Shown here: piece by piece, positions 9,801 to 18,323 of the stretch
Layout of the letters: the number at the start of each line of letters is the position of its first letter
How positions within the stretch are numbered: the first letter of the stretch is position 1
Origin: Gammaproteobacteria bacterium
Lineage (GTDB): Bacteria; Pseudomonadota; Gammaproteobacteria; SZUA-152
Length of the DNA: 39,627 nucleotides
Reading direction: 5' to 3'
Assembly (NCBI GenBank): GCA_022340845.1
Contig: JAJDNG010000206.1
Coordinates: 1-39,627 of the forward strand
Position numbers and translations under genes: made by a program
Notes under the pieces: generated by a model
Seen by the model: only the letters and a program-made list of their open reading frames with translations
What the model was told of the DNA's origin: nothing
The model's database searches: none

Positions 9801-12742
9801 CCCAATTGGTCGTGGGACTCCAGCTCGATGATGTATACCCCGGAGGATTGAATGGGCAAATCCAACGCAAACGGTTGCTCGCGGCTCACTATGGATTTTT
9901 CCAACATCGTTTCATCCACGACTTCGGTGACGTATTTCGCCGTGGCCTGGGAAAAATCGGCCGCTTGCAAGTGCGAATGCCACTGCCGTTTGAGTAAACG
10001 TAAAGTAATAGGTTGATTGGCAAGTAGCTTGCCGTCGGCGCCCACCGCGATGATCTCCGGGCTGATCACCTCAGCTTTTTCCAGATAGCGCGGCGCTTTT
10101 ATACCCAACACCACCGCCGGCAACGCCACGACGCGTTTAGTGTTACTCACTGTCTGGTCGTCCGCACCGGTGACCGTAGCTTCAATGACATAGCTGCGAG
10201 GCTGAGCGGCCGGTTCTATGGCCGGGTCCAACTGCAAAATCGCGGAGCCGTTTTCGTCGGTTTCACTTTGTTGGCTGATCACCGGCGAGGAGCGAAACGC
10301 CTGGCGATTGGAAAAACGCGCATCCGTTGAATACAGGAATCCAGGGCGTTTTTCCGGAGTCCAGGTGTAGGGAAATTGAGTGACGCGCCAACGCACGGGC
10401 TGGCCGCTCACTTGCCCTCCCGCGTAATATCCAGCTGTCAGGGTGACGTTGAACTTTGTATCCAGCGATACTTTGTCCGTTGCGTGCAACTGAACTTCAA
10501 AACGGGGAATGCGATAGGCCTCTTTTTCAAAATACAGTGAACCACAGCGACCGATACCATCCAGTTCCAGGTGAGCGTTGTACCCCCCGGTGGGCAACTT
10601 ATCTTCCTGGAATTTATGGTAAATGCTGCCATTGCCGGTAGAAGTTAAGTTATATCGCCACTCTCGGTTCCCCGGGCCGGTCACCACTAACTGGCCTTTG
10701 GCCTGCAATATACTGAACTGGCTTTGGAAGCGGGTGCGCAGATAGCCTTTGATATGCACCTCATCCTCCGGTTTATATAACGGGCGATCGCTGAACAAAT
10801 GACACATGTGTTGTTTATTTGAGGCGCGCCCGGCTAATGACTCTACGGTCCATTGCAACCAGGTCCCGCCGGTACTGCGCCATAAATTATTACTGAATTG
10901 ATCCGGTGGCCGTGTGGGATCCAACACCAAAACATCATCGCCCTTTTCAACCACGATGCGTTTAATAAACACTGGCCTGCTCGGATAATGATAGCCCGGC
11001 GCTTGCCAATGATAATTCCCTTGCGAGTCGGTTACGCCCGAGGCAAGTGTGATCCACTGATCATTTTGCACGCCTTCCACCCGGATCTTCGCTTTGGGTA
11101 CGGGATCCGCGGTTCGCAACGACGTGACGCTGAATTTTACCCCGGCGCGTTCTTCCACCGCGGTTAAACTCAAGTCGGTCACTTGCAGACGTATCCAACT
11201 GCGGATGGTCGAATCATCCAGGCGGCGTATACCCACTATGTAACTGCCGGGTTTCTGCTCGCCCGCAATGCGCGCAAAATATTCCTGCAACGTCAATCCA
11301 AATTTCGCACTGGCGCCATTGCGCCGCAAAGGAATATCCACAATGCCGGAATACGCCGGTGATCCTAACGATCGAATCTGGTGTTTTAATTCGAAGGGGG
11401 ATATGTAACGTGCAGGCTGGGTAAACGGTTCGGCTCTTTCGCCGGGTCCCGGTGGACGGGTCGCTTCGTCAATGGCAACGGCTTGTTGCGGAAACGGCCA
11501 GAAGCTCCGGTCCAGCGGGTCAATGGTATATATGCGCAAATCCAACCTATCATGACCGCGACCTTTAACAGGCACCGCCTGCGGCCCAAAGCGCTCCACT
11601 ATGCCCTGACTGACTTCCCACTCCAAAAAGGGATGTTTGGGTGGAAAGAAAAAAAACAGCTCATTGACGCCACTGAGTTGCAACAAACGTTGCCGCTGGT
11701 CGCTGATGGGGCCAGGCACCAGGTTCAGTTGATACAAGGTATCCGCGGCAAATTTGCCACGCGCACTGAGCGTATTGCCATATTGACTGAACTGCAAATC
11801 CTCAACCGTTGGCGTCATGCGCAATAGGTTGCGTGCTTGTATAGGATTGAGTTCCGCCAGAGAGGAGGAAAATTCCACCTCGATAACACGATTGCTGCTA
11901 TTGCATTGTATGGCTTGTTCTTTACTGTAACGTACCCCTTCAGGCGTGGCAGGATAACGATTGGCCGCACAACCAAAGCGCACAACCCGAAACGGCTCGG
12001 CAGTGGCAAAATGAATTTGTTTAAACGACTGTTGCATCGCATCATGCAAGGACAAGCGCAAATGCACGATCACGCGCTGGCCGGCGTTTATGGGTTCATT
12101 GAATAGCAGAGTATATTCAGCGGGATCATTGCGCTGACTGCGATCACCGACTTTGATTTGAAAATCCTTTTTGTCCAACCAGCGGGGATTGAGTTCACCG
12201 ACTCCAGGCAAGGCGCGCAACTCAATGCTTATCATATCGGCCAATGCCTGCACGTCCAGTGGTTCATCGAATCTCAATGCCATACTTTGCAGCGGATCCA
12301 ATCCAGTGGCACCGTGGGCGGGAGTGGTACTGCGTGGCGCGGACATTAAGGTATACAAGCGATATTCCCGCTGCTTACCTGCACCGCGTTTTATTTGCCA
12401 ATCAAATTCTGCCAGGGGCGGCCAGGGTTCGGCGGGACGAAATTGCAACGTGCGGGCATTGATCCAGGTGTAAGCGCCGGGATGCTTGGGGTTGACTGTC
12501 ACAAATCGTTCAGCGTGGTCTTCCGACCGGGGAGTGTCCGGCCCAATGTCCCGGTCAAAAAATATCGTCACCGGATCCCAGCGGCGCAAAAAAGGTTTAG
12601 GTATTATTTGCGTGTCACGGGGAGCACTTACCGTACCCTTCGCCGGTAATTGCAAATATGGTTGATCGACGGCCGCCGCTGCAACGCCAGAGAGCAGAAA
12701 AACGGACAATACCAATAACCAGTTTAGAGAAAATAATTTCAT
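6896..12742 (-). CDS. Bacterial alpha-2-macroglobulin with thioester motif
   Basis: A 1948-residue exported protein. Family members trap proteases in the periplasm by a bait region and a reactive thioester, and are thought to work with PBP1C when the wall is breached. The signal peptide (about 1-24) ends GVAAAAVDQ and has no lipobox Cys, so the protein appears soluble, whereas E. coli YfhM is a lipoprotein. An MG2-type domain begins near residue 645 (FSDRPLYKPEDEVHIKGYL). A bait-region-type domain lies at about 1030-1180. The A2M core (about 1240-1330) has DNLTNFKLRAKAIS. The thioester motif YPHGCTEQ has Cys1451 and Gln1454, followed by an alpha-helical TED-like domain and a C-terminal beta domain. 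It is longer than E. coli YfhM (1653). The start has AGGA about 9 nt upstream. It lies 76 bp after the giant gene. Confidence 0.93.
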   Translation of the reverse strand: MKLFSLNWLLVLSVFLLSGVAAAAVDQPYLQLPAKGTVSAPRDTQIIPKPFLRRWDPVTIFFDRDIGPDTPRSEDHAERFVTVNPKHPGAYTWINARTLQFRPAEPWPPLAEFDWQIKRGAGKQREYRLYTLMSAPRSTTPAHGATGLDPLQSMALRFDEPLDVQALADMISIELRALPGVGELNPRWLDKKDFQIKVGDRSQRNDPAEYTLLFNEPINAGQRVIVHLRLSLHDAMQQSFKQIHFATAEPFRVVRFGCAANRYPATPEGVRYSKEQAIQCNSSNRVIEVEFSSSLAELNPIQARNLLRMTPTVEDLQFSQYGNTLSARGKFAADTLYQLNLVPGPISDQRQRLLQLSGVNELFFFFPPKHPFLEWEVSQGIVERFGPQAVPVKGRGHDRLDLRIYTIDPLDRSFWPFPQQAVAIDEATRPPGPGERAEPFTQPARYISPFELKHQIRSLGSPAYSGIVDIPLRRNGASAKFGLTLQEYFARIAGEQKPGSYIVGIRRLDDSTIRSWIRLQVTDLSLTAVEERAGVKFSVTSLRTADPVPKAKIRVEGVQNDQWITLASGVTDSQGNYHWQAPGYHYPSRPVFIKRIVVEKGDDVLVLDPTRPPDQFSNNLWRSTGGTWLQWTVESLAGRASNKQHMCHLFSDRPLYKPEDEVHIKGYLRTRFQSQFSILQAKGQLVVTGPGNREWRYNLTSTGNGSIYHKFQEDKLPTGGYNAHLELDGIGRCGSLYFEKEAYRIPRFEVQLHATDKVSLDTKFNVTLTAGYYAGGQVSGQPVRWRVTQFPYTWTPEKRPGFLYSTDARFSNRQAFRSSPVISQQSETDENGSAILQLDPAIEPAAQPRSYVIEATVTGADDQTVSNTKRVVALPAVVLGIKAPRYLEKAEVISPEIIAVGADGKLLANQPITLRLLKRQWHSHLQAADFSQATAKYVTEVVDETMLEKSIVSREQPFALDLPIQSSGVYIIELESHDQLGRAQVVSVDLYVGGDEPVTWAQAPASVFTVSTDKTDYEPGDTARLILQSPYQKARALAIIEAPDKNRYEWIDVRGGSATFQFVIDTEYTPRIPVHFVLMRGRVGDGAPSLTQIDLGKPATVAATQWVEVKPVAHRVDVQVQAPEKVMPGEEISVQIALQDNHGKPLPGEVTLWLVDQAVLALAKEQRLDPLPDFISSPQSMVGIRDTRNLAFGHLPFEEQPGGGDAVAAEAADLIDKVTVRKNFKAVPYFNPAITIDDSGKASISIKMPDNLTNFKLRAKAISGASRFGFAKGSIAVRLPVIVQPALPRFVRPGDRFTASAIGRIVEGEGGQGLATVKTEGLALQGDRVKKFTWEKAKPRRLDFDVSVPTPQYNEKGELSNHEVKFTCAVERQDDKARDAFEVSIPLHPDRQATIQRQIKQFAAGEQFELPAITEAVRNGTFKRSVLLSNQPGLIKMAAGLNYLMEYPHGCTEQRISRTRGFLAVKNFRQLLGGEYEQSDIDRNVQQTLQWVNDVIDSNGLAGYWPGSTGYVSLTAWVVQFLLEVRDAGYPIDEPLLDELTRSLQQSLRSDYRYFITGEHYTERTMALWALSAAGKANASYAAELARKSRYLNLESTARVMRVLAKDMGESAAPTLEKLNQRLWEGLVFRLYRGDEIYGGLQTNSLPLNTLVLPSETRTMAEIVLALQQTHNSHPRLQTLVNGLTTLGKDDGWGSTNANASALLALSQFMQPPPERPGDQQTVQDVTIQLDGARQSIQLSDNERLVKTVSIQPKAGLIQYTAGEQAVVIRAETRFVPQADGSHVQPLAQGFVVNRELFKLVAPEQPMQRIALDTASKSVALNVGDVIEDHVQIVNSVDRTYVAVVVPLAAGLEILNPRLATAPPEAEPNGRITLAPSYAAYLDDQVAFYYDSLPRGNYDFYFRTRATVPGSFTQPAAYAEMMYEEAVRGNSAGARIEITPADVSENSQ

Positions 12743-12774
12743 TACGACTTTTCCTAGTGACCTATGCTAATGGT

Positions 12775-12816
12775 GGTTACTAATGACAATTACAAATGAC
12801 GGTTACTAAAAACAAT
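12775..12816. repeat. Short direct repeat in the spacer between the giant gene and the macroglobulin gene
   Basis: GGTTACTAATGACAAT (12775-12790) recurs as GGTTACTAAAAACAAT (12801-12816), 14 of 16 bases identical at a 26-bp period. It fills most of the 76-bp gap between the two giant genes. It could be a slippage product, a binding site, or an mRNA element affecting expression of the downstream gene. No function can be assigned. Confidence 0.45.
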
Positions 12817-12818
12817 GC

Positions 12819-15800
12819 CTATTGATCAGACGGCGTGTCAAGCTTACGGCCTGATTGCTGCAAATAGTGTTGAATAACCTCACTCGGCGGGCCAGCCGGC
12901 GGTCGCTCCAGTCCCACCAACGCAGGGCGAATACGTACTGGCAAGCTATTCGCCGGCACTGTAACCGAGAACACATAATGACCGGGCGCCAACTCCGGCA
13001 TGTGCACCACACCACGGCTGATAATGTTGCCCGCGCCGTCCATCAACATACCGCTGACCACGTCCGCCGAAGCTTGCACACCCAAACCTACCGGACCTTG
13101 TTGTTTGACTTCGAAACCATACATCCTGGTATCACCGCCACTGAGCATGGACTGCGGCCCATAACCTTCCTGAATAGGCACAATGGGCAGGGTACTGATC
13201 ATCGCCATACCCTCCATGGCCGAAGATCCCAGACTTTCCAGCGCAACATAATTGGGACCTGCGGGAAGATATACCGCATAGTTCATGCTGTGAGGATGTG
13301 CTTCGACAATTTCTCCGCCGTCAGCATAAACTATGCGACTGATAAGCGGCGTATCGCTTCGCAGCAGCAACTGCATGCCGTGCGTTGCTGCGACTTGAAA
13401 CGCTGTCCTTTCTCCCTGCAGTGGAATACTTTGGGCGGTTGTCACATCCAGTAGTGGAACCGGCATATGCGGCTTATCGGTAGAAGCACTATCCAACCAA
13501 GCGTAAATAACCCCGGGCTGATGATTTATAAGCAATTCGCCGGGAGCGCGAATGGCCAATTCCCTGCCCTGCACTATCTGGCCGTTGGATTGTAGAAAAG
13601 TGCCTCGGGCAGCGCCGCGTATCCTTATAATGGTGTTATCCGCATTGAGATGAACAGGTATTCGCAGTTGTCCAATGTTTGTTACGTGTCGTTTGAATAT
13701 GCGGCCCGGGACCAAAGATGAGCCTGTTTCCGGTGAGTCTGAATCCATGTGGTCTACAGTGGCGATGGACAACGCGAAGTGCAGAGCTTCGGCGCCGGCA
13801 TTGAAAATCAGGATTTTATCGGCCCGGCTGTAGGCCGTTTCGTTCAGCGGCATCTTGCCTGACCAATGGGTGCTGAGAATCGTATCTCCCTGCAAACACA
13901 CCGCAGCCGCTTGCGCCGGTAATACCAAACCGATTCGCTTCATTCCCCGGGGCAGATTCAGAGGGATCGCTGTTAACGTGGATAACGCATGTTCGAACTC
14001 GCCGGAGCTTATAGTTTTGCTTTTATCAACGGTAAACAGAAGCCGTCTTACACTGACCTCCAGCGGTGCGGCGATCGACGCTGCATTCCAAAGGTTAACA
14101 ACGGGACTTCTTGGCTCAAGTAACACCGAAACCGCCGACTGCTGAGCAACGGCGAAGCGTCGGATATCGCGCGGCGTGTCTGAGGCAAGCCCGGTATTCA
14201 CCAACTGCACACCCGCCAGCCCGGTGCGAGACTCTGCGATGACCAACATCGGCCGCTCCGCGCTCCCCATATCCAATTGGCTGGTTTGCGATGCAGGTGC
14301 TAGCAACTGCAATGTGTCGGTCGCACGCCCATCACCCATGGCCTGGTCTAGAACCACCCGTTTTACGATGAGTTTGGATGCGGCGTTATTTTCCCCAATA
14401 GGCCTGGCGACCCACAATGTAGTGCCCGTCGCTACCATCAAGCCGTTATAGGATTCGCTCAGCGGTAGTCCGGGCTGTGCGGACCAAAGCACATCATCGG
14501 CATCGGCCACCGTCATTACACCTGGGCGGGTAAGTTCGATTGCAGCAACGGCAAAACGGGGTGGTGTTTGAGTGGGAGCCGAAACGGGTTGCAGGGTTAT
14601 ATCGCTAGCGCGTGTCGCCTGCTCACGAAAGCGGTGGGGTTCTACCGCTTGCGCCTGAACCGATATGGGTGCTCCGCGCCGGTCCAACGACCAGATTTTA
14701 AGCCGATAAGCCTGTGTACCGGAAGGACTTACCGGAACCAGCAATCGAGCGTGTTTTCCGTTGTGCCACGCTATTTCCTTCCAGTCGTTTGGATGTTGCA
14801 AATCACCGGTTGCAGCTTCCAGGCTTAAGCCAACCGCATCATCAGAATCCGCCTGGGCGATCAACAGCGATGCCGTAACCGGTAATGGCAAGGGATAAAC
14901 ATGTGCATCTGTATCGTTAACCGTTGTGTTAAACGGTAATGACTGCGCGTCGCCATAGCGCACATCTGGGGAACGCATCAATACTTCTGTGGATTGAGTA
15001 TCACTGCCCACCGCTTCCACCTCCAGACGATACTCGCCGGCAGGCAGTTTTTGTGCAATAAAAAAATTCCAGTCATTACTACGATCATCACCTTTTGCCA
15101 CCAATGTGCCGTTTTTGTCGTATAACCTGGCCCGCACATCGTTTTGTCCGTATGACCATAGTTCGATCAGGTTTTTCTGGCCGACAGCGACAGCAATGCT
15201 GGCAGGCACAGGGACATGACGCTGTTGGCCGACCATCAGTTGCCGGCTGGATACCTTCAATTGATAGTTAACAAGATTGTTCCGGCGCAGATTTAGTACG
15301 GCCAGTTGATAGTCGCCCGCCGCCAATGTGCCTTGCCACGGTTTCACCGGGGTGGAGACAGCGATAATGTCCTGAGTCTTACTGTCGCGGCGCACCAGTT
15401 CTCCGCGCATGTCATTATTTAAGTCAATGTGCACCTCAGCCTCAGCGGGCAGTTGAAACCGCCAAATATCCGGCCGACGAGTCTTACCGCTTTGCGGCTC
15501 CCGCCATTCATGTTCTACGCTTTGGTCAATCTCGATCCTATGGGGTCCATGACCCTCATATCGAATGGGTTCGGCAACGGCCTCAAGGGTCGCCACCAGC
15601 CGGGCGTCAACGGCTTCAGGGCGGATGACCATGCGGTAGTCCCCAACATTAAACTCGCGGGTGATATCAGCGGCAATATTAGGCCGCTCGATAGGCCAAC
15701 CATCGGCGTCTTCCAGGCGCATGACATAGGTACGCCCGGCGCCAATGGCGCGCACGCGATATTTTCCTTTTTGGGGAATAGTAAATCGATATAACAAACC

Positions 15801-18086
15801 CTTGCCGGCTTTTAACGTTGCCCTGGCAGCGACTTCCGTGGTCAATCTGCCGCCGTCTTCAATGGCGGTGCGGGCCAGACTCACCCCTAAATGGCCACGG
15901 GACTTATTTCTTGGCTCCACAGTCAGTTGATAATCGCCCTCCCGCAAATACTGCTGTATGAGGAAGTTGCGTCCGACACCATTGGCATTTTGTTTCACCA
16001 AAGAGGGAATCGTGCGGGTGCGTAGATTGCCTTGTGTTTCCAACAATCCCGTGCTCTCCAGTCGATACAATGCGGGTTTGTCCACATTCAACGACAATGT
16101 CGTTTCCTGATCACGATCCAAGTCGTAATATTCCGTACGTGCCGCGGTTAAGCCGGGGAACTCGGGGATGGCGCTTTTTATTTTTGGCGGAAGCGCTGGA
16201 AGCGGTTCAGATTTACTCAGCCGCTTGGCGGCGAATTCCAAGGAATAATTGACAGTGGTACTGCCGGAGTTTCGAACGGAAACACGATATTCACCACGAG
16301 ACAGATTTAAATTCTCTTTCCATAGCGCACTGTCCACATTAGCGGATAAAGACAGCGGCAGCGCTGCACCCTCGGTCGTTAGTGCGCGCACCAGCCCCGC
16401 TTCGGGGACTCTAACCGGAATGGTAACCGTCTCATTAGCGCGCTGCATAACGGGCAAGGCCGCCGACAAATCCACAGGCACCGGCCGTAGCACAACACCC
16501 GCTTTGACACCCGGTTGTTGATTCAAATACAAGGTGTAATAGGAGTCGCGATATAAATCAACCACACCATAGCGGGTGGCCCCTGCGACGCTCGTGGTGG
16601 AATTGTCGCGAAACCGCAAATAACCCTCTTTTTCCACCGTCAGCGTGATTATGCCTTTTAGTTCGGGCCGCACGGTTAACACATAAAAGCCCGCATCGAG
16701 ATCCCACTTATAACCGCTGTCTTCGAACGGTGGCGCTTCATAGTCTCGGGGTCTTGAAGTCATAAATGGTTCGATGCGATATTTTGCGCGAACACCTTCG
16801 CCTTGCCCCTGAATAATATAGTTGCCCCGTTCGATTATTTCGAGATATAGCGTTAAGGTATCCAGCAGGTTGAAACGCCGCTGGTACCTATGGGCGCGAT
16901 TAAGCGGTATGACGCGGGCTTCCATCAACCGCTCCGACTGATTCCATGGCCGGCGCGTCAATACGGACGTCGCATCAACCGAGTCCTCGGCGGCACCGGA
17001 GTGTATCGAGCTGAGCCAATAACGTCCCTCTTCGTTGATGGAATAGCGCCAGCGTTTTTCGAAATGCTGCAAAATATAGCTCTGACCGGCCATTGCCGTT
17101 ACACTAATCAAGCGATCCGATTTTTGCGTGGCCAGTTCCAGTTCGGCGACCGGTGGTATGAGTTTTTTAGTGATAGTAGCGGTTCTTCCCAAAGGGGAAA
17201 ATGCGTCGTGTTCCCGGAAAGTATCCGCGGTTATGGAGATCGCCGTCGCCTCGGGTACGCTGAGGTGAAAATAATTACTGTTTCCCGGCACCAGATAACG
17301 GTCGGTGCCAAACGGGCTAACGGTATAACGCCGTTGCCCGGTTTCCTGCAAACGGGGTATACCGTAGCGAATATGCAAGGGGTGATCATCGCTTTGCTCC
17401 GTCCAGGGCTGGGCGGGTCCGCCATAGGCGGTTAGCAAATACAGGCCGGGTTGCAATTTCGCGTTAATCTGCATGGCTTGCAGCGGCTTGTCCGGATCGG
17501 GCACAATGGTCTTTGCCTCGGGAATTATATCCAGCAGCCAACTACCGTCTTTCCAGAGACGCAAATCCGCCAGGTTACGGCCTGCCGCTTCCACGGCGAT
17601 GGTTTCCGGTTTTTCAATGTGCAGCCAAAACGAGCGCTGTTGCAAATCTTCCAGGCTTAAGGAGATGTTTTTGAGTTTGACCAGTTGTGGGATGTTGTTG
17701 GCATGCAGTTCGGCAAATGCATGCACCGAAAGCTTGCTCTGCCCGGTTCCGGATTCATGGGCATAGGTGATAATTTGGTAGTCACCGTGTTCGAGAAACA
17801 GATCCAGGCGGCCGTCTTGCTCGCCTGCTATGCCAGCGATATCACCCGGCCCTGCCATGCGATCAACATATTGCAGCGCCGTACCCTGATCGCTGTCGAC
17901 CAACACGGCATAACGACCAAATTTGCTTATGTTGAGTATAGTGGAATGCTTTCCCTGCGCCGGCAACAGGTTGGACACCAGGCGTGCCGATCCGATTTGC
18001 TGATTTTGGTTTGAGGATTGCGCGTAAGCCTGAGTAAATCCGAAAAAAGCGACGCAGTACAATGCCAATACATTTATTGTTTTCAT
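12819..18086 (-). CDS. Giant exported protein of unknown function, repeated beta-sandwich-like modules, first gene of the macroglobulin-pbpC operon
   Basis: I do not recognise this 1755-residue protein. I chose ATG 18086 (track TTG at 18176) because it opens a clear signal peptide (MKTINVLALYCVAFFGF, cleavage near AYA-QS at residue 22). There is no lipobox and no later membrane helix. The mature protein is almost all beta-like and carries a recurring strand motif G-x-Y-x-[LVI]-x-[VI] (GRYAVLV near 57, GEYRVSV, GDYQLTV, GDYRMVI, GDYQLAV, GEYRLEV, GHYVFSV near 1702). This resembles arrays of PPC-like (bacterial pre-peptidase C-terminal) sandwich domains. No catalytic motif is seen. As first gene before the alpha-2-macroglobulin and PBP1C genes in the same orientation, it may be a periplasmic partner or scaffold; this is inference. 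Its ribosome-binding site is weak. Confidence 0.85.
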   Translation of the reverse strand: MKTINVLALYCVAFFGFTQAYAQSSNQNQQIGSARLVSNLLPAQGKHSTILNISKFGRYAVLVDSDQGTALQYVDRMAGPGDIAGIAGEQDGRLDLFLEHGDYQIITYAHESGTGQSKLSVHAFAELHANNIPQLVKLKNISLSLEDLQQRSFWLHIEKPETIAVEAAGRNLADLRLWKDGSWLLDIIPEAKTIVPDPDKPLQAMQINAKLQPGLYLLTAYGGPAQPWTEQSDDHPLHIRYGIPRLQETGQRRYTVSPFGTDRYLVPGNSNYFHLSVPEATAISITADTFREHDAFSPLGRTATITKKLIPPVAELELATQKSDRLISVTAMAGQSYILQHFEKRWRYSINEEGRYWLSSIHSGAAEDSVDATSVLTRRPWNQSERLMEARVIPLNRAHRYQRRFNLLDTLTLYLEIIERGNYIIQGQGEGVRAKYRIEPFMTSRPRDYEAPPFEDSGYKWDLDAGFYVLTVRPELKGIITLTVEKEGYLRFRDNSTTSVAGATRYGVVDLYRDSYYTLYLNQQPGVKAGVVLRPVPVDLSAALPVMQRANETVTIPVRVPEAGLVRALTTEGAALPLSLSANVDSALWKENLNLSRGEYRVSVRNSGSTTVNYSLEFAAKRLSKSEPLPALPPKIKSAIPEFPGLTAARTEYYDLDRDQETTLSLNVDKPALYRLESTGLLETQGNLRTRTIPSLVKQNANGVGRNFLIQQYLREGDYQLTVEPRNKSRGHLGVSLARTAIEDGGRLTTEVAARATLKAGKGLLYRFTIPQKGKYRVRAIGAGRTYVMRLEDADGWPIERPNIAADITREFNVGDYRMVIRPEAVDARLVATLEAVAEPIRYEGHGPHRIEIDQSVEHEWREPQSGKTRRPDIWRFQLPAEAEVHIDLNNDMRGELVRRDSKTQDIIAVSTPVKPWQGTLAAGDYQLAVLNLRRNNLVNYQLKVSSRQLMVGQQRHVPVPASIAVAVGQKNLIELWSYGQNDVRARLYDKNGTLVAKGDDRSNDWNFFIAQKLPAGEYRLEVEAVGSDTQSTEVLMRSPDVRYGDAQSLPFNTTVNDTDAHVYPLPLPVTASLLIAQADSDDAVGLSLEAATGDLQHPNDWKEIAWHNGKHARLLVPVSPSGTQAYRLKIWSLDRRGAPISVQAQAVEPHRFREQATRASDITLQPVSAPTQTPPRFAVAAIELTRPGVMTVADADDVLWSAQPGLPLSESYNGLMVATGTTLWVARPIGENNAASKLIVKRVVLDQAMGDGRATDTLQLLAPASQTSQLDMGSAERPMLVIAESRTGLAGVQLVNTGLASDTPRDIRRFAVAQQSAVSVLLEPRSPVVNLWNAASIAAPLEVSVRRLLFTVDKSKTISSGEFEHALSTLTAIPLNLPRGMKRIGLVLPAQAAAVCLQGDTILSTHWSGKMPLNETAYSRADKILIFNAGAEALHFALSIATVDHMDSDSPETGSSLVPGRIFKRHVTNIGQLRIPVHLNADNTIIRIRGAARGTFLQSNGQIVQGRELAIRAPGELLINHQPGVIYAWLDSASTDKPHMPVPLLDVTTAQSIPLQGERTAFQVAATHGMQLLLRSDTPLISRIVYADGGEIVEAHPHSMNYAVYLPAGPNYVALESLGSSAMEGMAMISTLPIVPIQEGYGPQSMLSGGDTRMYGFEVKQQGPVGLGVQASADVVSGMLMDGAGNIISRGVVHMPELAPGHYVFSVTVPANSLPVRIRPALVGLERPPAGPPSEVIQHYLQQSGRKLDTPSDQ

Positions 18087-18323
18087 AACACCCGTGGATG
18101 ATGGATTCCAATTACCCACTATTGTAGACGACAAATGTGGCAACAATTGGGAGTAAAAATGACACAATCGGGCCAATATTTCTACAATGGTCGGGGAATA
18201 CGGTTTTTGGAATAAGGTTTTCGGAGTACAGAAATTTGGGAAAGACTTGGAAAAGGCTGTGACTTGAAGCTTATTAATCTAACTGATGATGATTACTAGA
18301 CTTTTTCACGTAGAGTTTTTGTT
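18087..18323. promoter_or_regulatory. Divergent promoter region between the giant envelope operon and rlmJ
   Basis: This 237-bp AT-rich gap must carry promoters for the leftward three-gene operon and for rightward rlmJ. On the minus strand, TACAAT about 38 bp before the giant gene's ATG is a possible -10, but the best -35 match 17 bp upstream (CAATTG) is poor. Toward rlmJ, TTGGAA followed about 19 bp later by TATTAA is a weak candidate. Neither is convincing. No ORF or RNA structure is evident. Confidence 0.35.

Noticed and set aside
11636-11672. T-run on the minus strand preceded by a short CTCA/TGAG pairing inside the macroglobulin gene, as an intragenic terminator
   Set aside because: The stem is only 4 bp with a 10-nt loop, too weak for an intrinsic terminator.
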